Assembly: GCF_000585215.1 (NCBI RefSeq)
Contig: NZ_AONC01000002.1
Coordinates: forward strand, 62,001 to 126,000
Direction of reading: 5' to 3'
Source of the DNA: Imhoffiella purpurea
GTDB taxonomy: Bacteria > Pseudomonadota > Gammaproteobacteria > Chromatiales > Chromatiaceae
DNA: 64,000 bases
Part shown: positions 54,195-63,610 of the stretch, in pieces
Numbering within the stretch: position 1 is the stretch's first letter
Layout: each line of letters starts with the position of its first letter
Position numbers and translations under genes: made by a program
The notes under the pieces: model-generated
What the model was told of the DNA's origin: nothing
The model's input: the letters and a program-made list of their open reading frames with translations, nothing else
The model's database searches: none

Positions 54195-54428
54195 TCAGAT
54201 TCGCTCCACTTCGAGAACGGCCGCCTCGTCGCGCCGCAGACTGACGGAGGTTCCACGCACCCGGATCTCGACCGGGTCTCCCAGCGGCGCGACCCGCACC
54301 ACCTCGAGCGCGACGCCCGGCGTGATCCCCATGGAGAGCAGCTTGCGCCGATAGGTTCCGCCGCCGCCCTGGAAGCCCAGCACGCGACCATTGTCGCCAA
54401 CCGCGAATTCCTTGAGTGTCGTCTTCAT
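54195..54428 (-). CDS. feoA: FeoA family protein (second copy)
   Basis: This 77-residue SH3-like domain, VAPLGDPVEIRVRGTSVSLRRDEAAVLEVERI at the end, matches FeoA, which aids FeoB. LSMGITPGVALEVVRVAP shows the core loop. It ends 2 bp before feoB and overlaps the other feoA by 4 bp (ATGA). The two copies differ in sequence and length, so they are not a recent duplication. They may form a heteromeric partner for FeoB. Confidence 0.88.
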   Translation of the reverse strand: MKTTLKEFAVGDNGRVLGFQGGGGTYRRKLLSMGITPGVALEVVRVAPLGDPVEIRVRGTSVSLRRDEAAVLEVERI

Positions 54429-54754
54429 CGTCCGAGCCCCGTCACGAGAATCTTGGTAGCCATGCCTCCGCCGAGCGCGATGCGAGTCTCGCCCCGCGCG
54501 ACCACCAGTCCGGCGCCCTGGCGCTGGATGACGCGCAGCTCGGTTCCCTGATTCAGACCCAGCTCGGTCAGGCGCATGACCAGTCCCTTGCCACCGAGCA
54601 GCGATCGGATCCGCACCCGCTCGCCGTCGCTGGCCATGGTCAGAGGAAAGGGTTTTGTGTCGTCGGCCGGGGTCGCGGCGATCGGATCTGCCGCGGTGTC
54701 GTTCGGAGCCAGGTCGAGGAATTCATGGGCGTGCAAGGAGATGGAGTGGGTCAT
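54425..54754 (-). CDS. feoA: FeoA family protein (first copy, N-terminal extension)
   Basis: This longer FeoA (109 residues) has a FeoA core (LTELGLNQGTELRVIQRQGAGLVVARGETRIALGG) after an extension of about 45 residues with His and acid residues (MTHSISLHAHEFLDLAPNDTAADP). The start was placed at ATG 54754 because the frame to 54784 is short and lacks a better ribosome site. It opens the feo operon, directly behind an AT-rich region with a Fur-like dyad. The extension has no named domain. Confidence 0.82.
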   Translation of the reverse strand: MTHSISLHAHEFLDLAPNDTAADPIAATPADDTKPFPLTMASDGERVRIRSLLGGKGLVMRLTELGLNQGTELRVIQRQGAGLVVARGETRIALGGGMATKILVTGLGR

Positions 54755-54788
54755 GGCTGCAGGCTGTCGCGGCACCTTAAACAAGAAG

Positions 54789-54808
54789 GATTCTCAATAT
54801 TATGAGTC
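54789..54808. promoter_or_regulatory. Fur-like dyad upstream of feoA
   Basis: CTCAATATTATGAG (54793-54806) is an imperfect dyad with CTCA and TGAG arms about 35-55 bp before feoA. On the minus strand CATAATATTGAGAATC partly resembles Fur boxes. It lies in the only clearly AT-rich part of this region, near a likely promoter. The match is partial, so Fur control is suggested only. Confidence 0.35.
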
Positions 54809-54970
54809 TGCAACCGCAAATGCAAATAGCACTCAAAAACTAACGCGCTGATTTACACAGTAAATCGATTGGGAATAAGGGAAGTGCCGATGGCTTGACG
54901 GGATTCGAGAACGAGGCCGAATCGGTCGAGGTGATCGGAATGGAGTCGGGCGCGGGAGAGCCGACCGCTC

Positions 54971-55849
54971 TCAGGTCTCCCGGTTCGAGGAAGGGTCGCA
55001 GAATGACTCGTAGAGCGCCGAGTAATCCAGGTCTCCGAGTCCCTGCTCCTCGGCCTGGAGGCAGGCGGATTCGATGGCGGCCGTCAGCCGAGTGTCGAGT
55101 GCGTTTTCATCGGCGACGCGACGGAAGAGCCGAACGTCCTTGTGCAGATGCTTGAGCGGGAAGTTGGCCGCGCCGTAGTCGTGGCTCAGATATTTGTCGA
55201 GCTTCTTGTCGAAGGTCTTGGCGTAGAGCGCGCTCGATCGCAGCAGGGTCATGAACTGCTCGACGTCGATGTTCTCGCGCCGAACCAGTCCGAGACTGAG
55301 GGAGAAGGTGGCGGTCAGGCCGGCGATCAGCTGGTTCATCGCCAGCTTCAGGGCCGCGCCCTGCCCCAGATCGCCGATCAGCCGAGGATCCCGGCTCAGA
55401 TCCTTGAGCACGGGGAGGCAGCGTTCGAAGAGATCCGGATCGCCGCCGGCCATGAGGATGAGGTTGCCCTCGCGCGCCTCGGGAAGGCTGCCGAGCACGG
55501 GGGCTTCCAGGTATTCGCCGCCCTGGGCGGCGACGTGCTCGGCGATGTCGCGGCTTTCGCGCGGCGCGATGGTGCCCATCTGGACGACGATGCAGCCGGC
55601 CAGCCGGTCGGCGTCCGCGCCGCGGAAGAGCGTATCCAGGATGGCCTCGGCGTCGCTCAGGAGCAGACAGGCGATGTCGGCCTCGGCGATCGCCTCCTCC
55701 GGCGAGCCGGCCAACATCACACCCCGTTTTCGGGCGGCCTCGGCGCGCTCGGATCCCCGGTTCCATCCCACGACCTCGCGGCCCTGACGTTTCAGTCGCA
55801 GCGCGATTTCGGATCCCAGCAGTCCCAATCCCAGCACGGCTGTCTTCAT
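54971..55849 (-). CDS. NAD(P)-dependent beta-hydroxyacid dehydrogenase family protein
   Basis: This 292-residue Rossmann protein starts MKTAVLGLGLLGSEIALRLK, with the coenzyme motif GxGxxG. APVLGSLPEAREG (about 120-132) and the catalytic Lys in GAALKLAMNQLIAGL (about 168-182) mark the 3-hydroxyisobutyrate/glyoxylate reductase family. A C-terminal all-helical domain follows. Substrates in the family include succinic semialdehyde, glyoxylate and tartronate semialdehyde; I cannot tell which applies. It stands apart, 70 bp from aroE. TGGAGT precedes ATG 55849. Confidence 0.87.
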   Translation of the reverse strand: MKTAVLGLGLLGSEIALRLKRQGREVVGWNRGSERAEAARKRGVMLAGSPEEAIAEADIACLLLSDAEAILDTLFRGADADRLAGCIVVQMGTIAPRESRDIAEHVAAQGGEYLEAPVLGSLPEAREGNLILMAGGDPDLFERCLPVLKDLSRDPRLIGDLGQGAALKLAMNQLIAGLTATFSLSLGLVRRENIDVEQFMTLLRSSALYAKTFDKKLDKYLSHDYGAANFPLKHLHKDVRLFRRVADENALDTRLTAAIESACLQAEEQGLGDLDYSALYESFCDPSSNRET

Positions 55850-55919
55850 GGCACGGACTCCAGATTGCGTCATTCCGAAGGGAGCGCTCTGGTTTCGAGC
55901 GATCGGCGGTGGGCGAATG

Positions 55920-56741
55920 CTAACCTGGGCGGCGCAACCCTTTTATGACGGTTGCCGTCTTCGGGCGGATGCCGCGCCAGAGATGGAAGGACTCGGCGGC
56001 CTGCTCGACCAGCATTCCGAGACCGTCGAGGGCGCGTGCCGCCTGGTGCGCCGCGCCCCAGCGGCAGAAGGCGGTCGGCACGTCGCCGTAGAGCATGTCG
56101 TAGGTCCAGCCGCCGGGGGCGAGACAGGTCTCCGGGATGGCCGGAACCGCGTCGCTCAATCCGGCGGAGGTCGCATTGATGATGAGGTCGAAGCGTTCGC
56201 CTTCGAGTTGGTCGAGACCGCATCCCTCGACCGGGCCGAATGCGGCGCCCAGCGCGGCCAGATCCTCTGCCTTCGCGGCGGTCCGGTTGGCGATCCGAAG
56301 TCGGGCGAGACCGCTTTCGAGCAGCGGCAGCAGCACGCCGCGCGAGGCGCCTCCGGCACCGAGCAGCAGCACGGATCTGGCCCTGAAATCGAAGCCGTGA
56401 TTGATGCCGAGATCGCGGACGAGTCCGACCCCGTCGGTGTTGTCGCCGCGGATCCGAGTCGCGTCGAGGCGGATCAAGGTGTTCACGGCCCCGGCGATCT
56501 CGGCCCTCGGGCTGCGTTCGTCGGCCAGCGCCCAGGCCTCTTCCTTGAAGGGAACCGTGACGTTCAGACCCAGTCCGCCCTCGGCGAAGAAGCGTCGGAC
56601 GTCTCCGGCGAAGTCGTCGCGGTCGCCGAGCAGCCGGCCGTAGCGGATGTCCTGCCCGGTCTGTTCCGCGAAGGCGGCATGGATGGCGGGCGACTTGCTG
56701 TGGGCGATGGGATTGCCGATGACGGCATAGCGGTCGGGCAT
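55920..56741 (-). CDS. aroE: Shikimate dehydrogenase
   Basis: AroE reduces 3-dehydroshikimate with NADPH for aromatic amino acid synthesis. The 273 residues include YAVIGNPIAHSKSPAIHAAF (about 5-24), LNVTVPFKEEA with the catalytic Lys (about 64), AGAVNTLIR and DNTDGVGLVRDL (about 99-111). The coenzyme loop LLLGAGGASRGV and NRTAAKAEDLA follow. Normal length. It lies between the dehydrogenase and hemB on the minus strand, with 91 bp separating it from hemB. Confidence 0.95.
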   Translation of the reverse strand: MPDRYAVIGNPIAHSKSPAIHAAFAEQTGQDIRYGRLLGDRDDFAGDVRRFFAEGGLGLNVTVPFKEEAWALADERSPRAEIAGAVNTLIRLDATRIRGDNTDGVGLVRDLGINHGFDFRARSVLLLGAGGASRGVLLPLLESGLARLRIANRTAAKAEDLAALGAAFGPVEGCGLDQLEGERFDLIINATSAGLSDAVPAIPETCLAPGGWTYDMLYGDVPTAFCRWGAAHQAARALDGLGMLVEQAAESFHLWRGIRPKTATVIKGLRRPG

Positions 56742-56832
56742 CGAGATGCCTCGCGGTTGGATCGGTTGGGACGGGAGGCTCGAGCGGCGAGCCTCCCGGG
56801 ACGAGGGGCGGGCGCGGCCCGTCCCCGATGCC

Positions 56833-57918
<1,086 letters not shown>

Positions 57919-57995
57919 TCAGCCGGGCCCGTGGCTCCAGTCGCGTAGGGCTTTCGGGCTAAACTCCGGTCCTCCACTCCCAACAGGAAGCCCTC

Positions 57996-58355
57996 ATGCA
58001 CAAGCCGTCGCACTCGAATCCCTCGATCTTCGAGACCCATTACGAGCAGTTCCAGGAAGCGGTGATCGACGTCTCGCGCGAGACGCCCGTCCTGGTGGAT
58101 TTCTGGGCCGATTGGTGCGGACCCTGTCATGCCCTCTCGCCGCATTTGGAGCGCGTCGTCGAGGAACGCGAGGGAGGAATTCTGCTCGCCAAACTGGAGG
58201 TCGACGAGGGCGAGAACATGCGTCTGGCCGGACACTACAGGGTGCGCGGCTTCCCGACCGTCATCCTCTTACAGCATGGCGAGGAGAAGGGACGTTTCAG
58301 CGGTGCGCGGTCGCGCTATCAGATCAACGAATGGCTGCAGGAACACCTGGATTGA
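57996..58355 (+). CDS. Thioredoxin-like protein with WCGPC
   Basis: This 119-residue thioredoxin fold has VDFWADWCGPCHALSPHLE (about 33-51) with the full active-site motif, and the cis-Pro in RGFPTVILLQHGEE. It lacks an export signal and has a longer N-terminus (SNPSIFETHYEQFQEAV) than thioredoxin 1. Related proteins act as redox co-chaperones in the YbbN group, but here no TPR domain follows. Its last 32 bases overlap the 3' end of the DUF389 gene on the other strand. hemB diverges from it by 149 bp. Confidence 0.88.
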   Translation: MHKPSHSNPSIFETHYEQFQEAVIDVSRETPVLVDFWADWCGPCHALSPHLERVVEEREGGILLAKLEVDEGENMRLAGHYRVRGFPTVILLQHGEEKGRFSGARSRYQINEWLQEHLD

Positions 58356-59415
58356 GTGATGTCCAGTCGGCTGGGGTCGGTCGCTCGACCGCCGAGATGT
58401 TCAGCCTGTCCTTCAATTGCTGCTCGAGATTTCGCGGCATGAGCGCCTCGCGTTCCATGATGATGAGGACGAGGATCAGCAGGGTGAGTATCCAGACGAG
58501 GACATAGGTCACCATGGCCCGTTTCGCCTTCTGCTTCTCGAGCCACTTGCGCGGTCGGATCCCCTTGGCGAAGAAGACGATCTTGCTGGCCAGGTTGACG
58601 CTGACGACGTTGACGGCCAGCAGCAGCCCGGCGCCGAGCGCCAGCTCGAAGCGGCCGTCGCCGAGCATGAGGCCCAGTGTCGCGGCCGGGGGCAGCAGGG
58701 CCACGGCGACCATGACCCCGACCAGAACGCTGGAGAGTCCCGTGGTCAGGGAGAGCGCGGCAGCCGCGCCCGAGGCGAGCGCCAGGGCGACCGAGTCGAG
58801 CCCGGCATTCGTTCTCGCCAGCACCTCGTGGCTCGTCAGCTCGTTCGGCCAGAAATAGGCCAGTGCCGCCGATAGGGCGACCGCGGTGAGGATGCCGACG
58901 AAGAGGGTCGAGATCGACTTCTTCATGAGCCCGATATCCCCGAGCGCCGTTCCCAGGCTCAGGGCGAGATTCGGTCCCAGCAGCGGTGCGATCACCATGG
59001 CGCCGATGACCACGGCGACGTTGTCCTCGATCAGCCCGATGGCCGCGACGATGGTCGAGAGGGTCACCAGGATCAGATAGTTGGGGCCGAGGCGGGCACT
59101 CTTCTCCATGCCTTCGTAGAGCGCCTCGCGCGCGGCGGTGGCGGAGTCCTCCTGCTTGCGGTGCTCCTCGTCGGGTGGAGGAACGACCGTCTCGACCGCC
59201 ATGACCAGGATGCGGGCGGAGGGCTGGGCACCGAGCACGGTCTGCAGCAGATCCAGGACGCGCTGGACCTTGTCGTCGCTGATCAGCATGCGCATCGGCT
59301 GCATGCCGTCCGCGCCGACCGGACCGAGCCTGAAGTCCATCGCCTTGACCTTGGCGGCGGTCTCCGCGACCGTGTCCGCGCTGCCGGCGCCGGCAATCAC
59401 CTCGAGATATTTCAT
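58324..59415 (-). CDS. DUF389 family membrane protein (TIGR00341-like)
   Basis: This 363-residue protein has an N-terminal soluble domain of about 115 residues (MKYLEVIAGAGSADTVAETAA). About six membrane helices follow (YLILVTLSTIVAAIGLIEDNVAVVIGAMVIAPLLGP at 112-146 is the family signature), with GVMVAVALLPPAATLGLML and a C-terminal helix. DUF389 members are of unknown function. No enzyme motif is seen. The convergent 3' end overlaps the thioredoxin gene by 32 bp. About 208 bp without an obvious gene separate it from hemF. Confidence 0.88.
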   Translation of the reverse strand: MKYLEVIAGAGSADTVAETAAKVKAMDFRLGPVGADGMQPMRMLISDDKVQRVLDLLQTVLGAQPSARILVMAVETVVPPPDEEHRKQEDSATAAREALYEGMEKSARLGPNYLILVTLSTIVAAIGLIEDNVAVVIGAMVIAPLLGPNLALSLGTALGDIGLMKKSISTLFVGILTAVALSAALAYFWPNELTSHEVLARTNAGLDSVALALASGAAAALSLTTGLSSVLVGVMVAVALLPPAATLGLMLGDGRFELALGAGLLLAVNVVSVNLASKIVFFAKGIRPRKWLEKQKAKRAMVTYVLVWILTLLILVLIIMEREALMPRNLEQQLKDRLNISAVERPTPADWTSLNPGVPAAIR

Positions 59416-59623
59416 GGCCCAACGCCCTTATATGGTTTTCCTTCGCCGGTTGCCGAGGCGAGGAGGCAATGCCTTCCACGCATGACCCTGGCCGATCCGG
59501 CGGGCTGGAGGCATGGATGCCGTTCGCTCAGGACCGGTCGTCGCTCTGAGGCTGGAATCCGATGATGACATGGGATTGTCCTGAATGGCGAGCCGGCGTC
59601 CACCGCTCCACAGGAGCGAGACG

Positions 59624-60559
59624 TCAGTCCGCCCCTTGTTCGGGTTCCTCGATCCAATCGCGTACCACCAGGAAATGTTCGTAGAGTTCGGCCTCCGGGG
59701 TTCCCGGCTCGGGACGGTAGTCGTAGCGCCAGCTCACCTCGGGCGGCATGGAGGCGAGGATGGATTCGGTGCGGCCGCCGGACTGGAGTCCGAACAGGGT
59801 GCCCCGGTCCTGGACCAGATTGAACTCGACGTAGCGTCCGCGCCGGTATTTTTGAAAGGCCCGTTCGCGGTCGCCGTAGATTTTGGCCCAGCGGCGGTTG
59901 ACGATGGGGATGTAGCCGGTCAGGTAGTGATCGCCGACGCTGCGCACGAGTCCGAATGCCTGCTCGAATCCGCCCTGATCGAAGTCGTCGAAGAAGAGTC
60001 CGCCGATCCCGCGCGGCTCGTTGCGGTGTCGGATGAAGAAATAGTCGTCGCACCAGCGCTTGAAGCGGGGATAGAGATCGTCGCCGAAGGGGGCGCAGGC
60101 CGCGCGCGCATTGCGGTGCCAGTGGATGACGTCCTCCATGAAGCCGTAATAGGGCGTGAGGTCGAATCCGCCGCCGAACCACCAGACCGGGTCGGCTCCG
60201 TCCTTCTCGGCGATGAAGAAGCGTACGTTGAGATGCGACGAGGGCACATAGGGGTTTTGCGGATGGCAAACGAGCGACACGCCCATGGCCTGGAAGCGGC
60301 GCCCGGCGAGCTCTGGCCGCTGGGCGCTCGCCGAAGGGGGCAGTGCGTTTCCGAAGACGTGCGAGTAGTTGATGCAGCATTGCTCGAAGACCATGCCGCC
60401 CTCCATGACGCGGGTGCGGCCTCCACCGCCGTCCGGACGCTCCCAGCTGTCCTGGCGGAAGCCGGCGCCGCCGTCGCTCTGGCGCAAGGCGGTGGTGATG
60501 CTGTCCTGGAGTTCCAGCAGATACTGTCTGACGGCCTGGATGTCGGGTGTGGACGGCAT
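59624..60559 (-). CDS. hemF: Oxygen-dependent coproporphyrinogen III oxidase
   Basis: HemF decarboxylates coproporphyrinogen III to protoporphyrinogen IX with oxygen. The 311 residues contain SSHLNVRFF (near 98), [15 protein letters not shown] (about 114-128) and [13 protein letters not shown] (about 172-184). [31 protein letters not shown] follows near the C-terminus, all conserved. ATG 60559 was taken because the frame beyond lacks family sequence. An oxygen-dependent HemF implies some aerobic life, beside whatever oxygen-independent enzyme lies elsewhere. Confidence 0.95.
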   Translation of the reverse strand: MPSTPDIQAVRQYLLELQDSITTALRQSDGGAGFRQDSWERPDGGGGRTRVMEGGMVFEQCCINYSHVFGNALPPSASAQRPELAGRRFQAMGVSLVCHPQNPYVPSSHLNVRFFIAEKDGADPVWWFGGGFDLTPYYGFMEDVIHWHRNARAACAPFGDDLYPRFKRWCDDYFFIRHRNEPRGIGGLFFDDFDQGGFEQAFGLVRSVGDHYLTGYIPIVNRRWAKIYGDRERAFQKYRRGRYVEFNLVQDRGTLFGLQSGGRTESILASMPPEVSWRYDYRPEPGTPEAELYEHFLVVRDWIEEPEQGAD

Positions 60560-61019
60560 TGAGAGGGATCCTCGCGGAAGGTCGTTGTCGCGGACAGGTT
60601 GGATCCTGAGATGATCCCGATGAGGCTTGTCCGCTATGGGCCGAGTTGATACCAGTGGGTCCAGGGCAGGCCGAATCAAGTTCATCGGCCCCCTGTGTGG
60701 CGATTCATGTTCGACGAGACCCTTCGCAGATGATCGCCTCATGGCGCTGGATTCGTCGCCATTATTCTGCCGGGTTCACAGGGCGACGGCGATCTGGATA
60801 CCATCGATATCGTGCGGACGTCTCGAACAATGTCCGAATCGGGTATCTTGGTCTCGATCCTTGGATTCGTGGTGACACCCTGGGATTGGGGCCAGACTCG
60901 GGCTAGGCTTGCGTCGGGTCGGTCGACATCCATCCCTGGCCCTGGAACGGACCGCGAGTAACGCCGACCGGCGCACTCGATCTGGTTCCGGCCCCTTCGA
61001 CTCGACAGATGGACAGCCA
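60560..61019. other. Intergenic region between hemF and the hydantoinase-A gene
   Basis: These 460 bases between divergent genes hold several short open frames of unlikely composition and no RNA structure that I can identify. No promoter match is strong enough to list. The region should carry promoters for both genes. Confidence 0.5.
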
Positions 61020-62975
61020 ATGACCCTGATCGGCATCGATACCGGCGGGACCTTCACCGATTTCGTGCTCTGGCGCGCGGGCGAGGTCCGTATCCACAAG
61101 GTTCTCTCCACCCCGGAGGCGCCCGAACGCGCCATCCTGCAGGGCATCTCCGAGCTCGGGCTGGATCCGTCCGGACTGAGGGTCGTTCATGGCAGCACGG
61201 TGGCGACCAACGCGGTGCTCGAAGGCAAGGGCGTGCGGACCCTCTATGTCGCCAATCGCGGTTTCAGGGATCTGCTCGCGATCGGCCGCCAGGCCAGAAC
61301 GCACCTTTACGATCTCCAGCCTCCGCCGCGCCGGCCGCCGGTTCCGCGCGAACTCTGCATCGAGACCGGCGGACGCCTGGCCGCGGACGGAGGCTGGGTC
61401 GAGCCGCTGACCGACGAGGATCTCGAGCGTCTGAGGGCCGAGGTCGAGCGGCTGGCGCCCGAGGCGGTCGCCATCAATCTGCTCTTCTCCTATCTCGACG
61501 ACAGCGCCGAGCGGGCGCTGGCCGATGCCTTGCCGCCAGGTCTGTTCGTGTCGCGCTCGTCCGAGGTCCTGCCGCTGACCGGCGAATACGAGCGCGGCAT
61601 CGCCACTTGGCTCAACGCCTGGGTCGGTCCCATCGTCGCGCGCTATCTCGACCGGCTCGGCGCCGGTCTGCCGGGGGCTGGGATCTCGGTGATGCAAAGC
61701 AGCGGCGAGGCCGTCGCCGCCGAGCGGACCGCACGTCATGCCGCCCGGCTGCTGCTCTCCGGTCCGGCGGGCGGTCTGGCCGGCGCGGCCTTCGTCGCCG
61801 GGAGCGGAGGCATACCCAGGCGTCTGCTGAGTTTCGACATGGGCGGGACCTCGACCGACGTCGCGCTCATCGACGGGGAGCCGAGGCTCACCACGGCAGG
61901 CCGTATCGCCGGCTATCCGGTCGCGCTGCCCATGGTGGACATGCATACCATCGGCGCGGGAGGCGGCTCGATCGCCCAGGTGGACGCGGGCGGTCTGCTG
62001 CTGGTCGGTCCGGAGTCGGCCGGCGCGGATCCGGGCCCGGCCTGTTACGGACGCGGCGGCCTTCAGCCGACCGTGACCGACGCCAATCTGGTGCTGGGGC
62101 GTCTGGATCCCGAAGGTTTCCTGGGCGGACGGATGCGGCTCGACGTCGAGGCGGCGCGCTCGGCCGTCGGGCGCCTGGCCGATCGGCTCGATCTCGGGAT
62201 CGAGGAGGTCGCGCTCGGCATCGTCCGGATCGCCAACGAGCACATGGCGCGCGCGCTGCGGGTCATCTCTGTACAGCGAGGGCTGGATCCGCGCGACTTC
62301 GTCCTGACCTCGTTCGGAGGGGCCGGCGGGCTGCATGTCTGCGCCCTGGCCGAGGCGCTGGGGATGCGTCACGCGCTGGTTCCGATGCATGCTGGCGTGT
62401 TGTCCGCCCTCGGCATGCTGGCCGCCCCGGCTGGCCGGACACTGACCAAGACCTGGCTCGGGCGTCTCGATGTCCTGAGCGATACCGAGGTCGAGGCGGC
62501 GCTCCAGACCCTGATCGACGCCGGGCGGGCCGAACTGGCCGAGGAAGGGGTGTCGAGCGATGGGTTGAGGGTCGAACCCTCGCTGGATCTGCGCTATCGC
62601 GGCCAGTCCCATACCCTGAATCGCCCCTGGACCTCCGTCGGGGCGGTGATCGAGGATTTCCATCGCGCCCATGCGGCGACCTACGGACACCGTCTTGATC
62701 TCTCGGTCGAGCTGGTCAACCTGCGGGTGAGGGTACGGGCCCCCGCGCCTCTGCTGCGGCTGCCCGAGGGTTCGGCCTCGGCGGCGGATCGGGCTCGAAC
62801 GCTGCGGGTCTTCGGGTGCGAATCGCCGGTCCCGGTTCTGGCGCGGGAATCGATCTCGGGAGAGTGCTGCATCGGGCCGGCGGTGATCACGGACGCGGTC
62901 TCGACGACCTGGCTCGCACCCGGCTGGCGAGTCGGACGCGATCGCGTCGGCAATCTGATCCTGGAGGCGATCTAG
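61020..62975 (+). CDS. Hydantoinase/oxoprolinase family protein, HyuA-type, solitary
   Basis: The 651-residue protein has an N-terminal domain with GIDTGGTFTDFVLW (about 4-17), the ASKHA-type phosphate loop. The HyuA core follows with LSFDMGGTSTDVALIDG (about 275-291), IGAGGGSIAQVDAGGLLLVGP (about 315-335) and ADPGPACYGRGG. A C-terminal domain completes it. HyuA usually works with HyuB in ATP-dependent opening of hydantoins, oxoproline or N-methyl analogues. No hyuB is in the window, so the substrate is open. The frame upstream of ATG 61020 is not protein-like. Confidence 0.88.
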   Translation: MTLIGIDTGGTFTDFVLWRAGEVRIHKVLSTPEAPERAILQGISELGLDPSGLRVVHGSTVATNAVLEGKGVRTLYVANRGFRDLLAIGRQARTHLYDLQPPPRRPPVPRELCIETGGRLAADGGWVEPLTDEDLERLRAEVERLAPEAVAINLLFSYLDDSAERALADALPPGLFVSRSSEVLPLTGEYERGIATWLNAWVGPIVARYLDRLGAGLPGAGISVMQSSGEAVAAERTARHAARLLLSGPAGGLAGAAFVAGSGGIPRRLLSFDMGGTSTDVALIDGEPRLTTAGRIAGYPVALPMVDMHTIGAGGGSIAQVDAGGLLLVGPESAGADPGPACYGRGGLQPTVTDANLVLGRLDPEGFLGGRMRLDVEAARSAVGRLADRLDLGIEEVALGIVRIANEHMARALRVISVQRGLDPRDFVLTSFGGAGGLHVCALAEALGMRHALVPMHAGVLSALGMLAAPAGRTLTKTWLGRLDVLSDTEVEAALQTLIDAGRAELAEEGVSSDGLRVEPSLDLRYRGQSHTLNRPWTSVGAVIEDFHRAHAATYGHRLDLSVELVNLRVRVRAPAPLLRLPEGSASAADRARTLRVFGCESPVPVLARESISGECCIGPAVITDAVSTTWLAPGWRVGRDRVGNLILEAI

Positions 62976-63010
62976 CCTCCGGTCCCGGCGATCGGGTTCG
63001 CAGGGCACGA

Positions 63011-63040
63011 AAAAACCCGCTCGAAGCGGGTTCTTTCGCT
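63011..63040. terminator. Intrinsic terminator between the hydantoinase-A gene and rpmG
   Basis: AACCCGCT and AGCGGGTT form an 8-bp stem with a three-base loop. On the minus strand it is followed by TTTTTT, serving the rpmB-rpmG unit. On the plus strand TTCTTT follows, serving the hydantoinase-A gene. Strong and bidirectional. Confidence 0.9.
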
Positions 63041-63083
63041 CGCCATGTATGCAAGCCGGTCGCTCGGACCGGGACAGGTCGGC

Positions 63084-63251
63084 TTACTTGATCTTGCCTT
63101 CCTTGTACATGACGTGCTGGCGGACGACGGGATCGAACTTCTTGATCTCCATCTTGCCGGGCTGATTGCGCTTGTTCTTGGTCGTGGTATAGAAGTGACC
63201 CGTACCGGCGCTGGAGTTGAGGCGGATCTTTTCGCGTGCTGCCTTGGCCAT
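63084..63251 (-). CDS. rpmG: 50S ribosomal protein L33
   Basis: This 55-residue large-subunit protein reads [20 protein letters not shown] and ends [10 protein letters not shown]. It lacks the zinc-binding Cys pairs, so it is the zinc-independent type. It follows rpmB after 16 bp, the usual rpmB-rpmG order, and a terminator stands downstream. The reading is exact by family, although the gene is very short. Confidence 0.96.
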   Translation of the reverse strand: MAKAAREKIRLNSSAGTGHFYTTTKNKRNQPGKMEIKKFDPVVRQHVMYKEGKIK

Positions 63252-63267
63252 GGATCGATCCTCCTAG

Positions 63268-63504
63268 TTAGATCTTTTCGCCGCGTGCACGGAGGTCGCC
63301 GAGCACAGCGTCGATGCCATTCTTGTCGATGATGCGCATGCCCTTGGTGGACAGACGCAGTTTGACCCAGCGCTTCTCGGTCTCCACCCAGAACCGCTTC
63401 TCGTGCAGGTTCGGGAGGAAGCGGCGCTTGGTCTTGTTGTTCGCGTGCGAGACGTTGTTGCCGGTGAGGGGGCGTTTACCGGTAACCTGACATACCTTGG
63501 ACAT
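63268..63504 (-). CDS. rpmB: 50S ribosomal protein L28
   Basis: This is the 78-residue large-subunit protein [20 protein letters not shown], continuing [16 protein letters not shown] and ending [12 protein letters not shown]. It is the expected partner of rpmG, 16 bp upstream of it. A single Cys near the start does not form a zinc site. The length matches the gammaproteobacterial family and no change of frame is visible. Confidence 0.97.
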   Translation of the reverse strand: MSKVCQVTGKRPLTGNNVSHANNKTKRRFLPNLHEKRFWVETEKRWVKLRLSTKGMRIIDKNGIDAVLGDLRARGEKI

Positions 63505-63610
63505 GGCGGGAATCCCTACAAGTCGGCGAGTGTTTCAGTACATAAAGAAGCGGAATCCTATCATGCCGCCTGAAAGACGCGCAAGTTCCGGATGCGATTC
63601 GATTTCCGGC

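Noticed and set aside
60903-63008. A 701-codon minus-strand open frame across the hydantoinase gene
   Set aside because: The plus-strand HyuA motifs are unambiguous. The antisense frame shows Arg/Gly/Asp/Gln-rich shadow composition and no domain.
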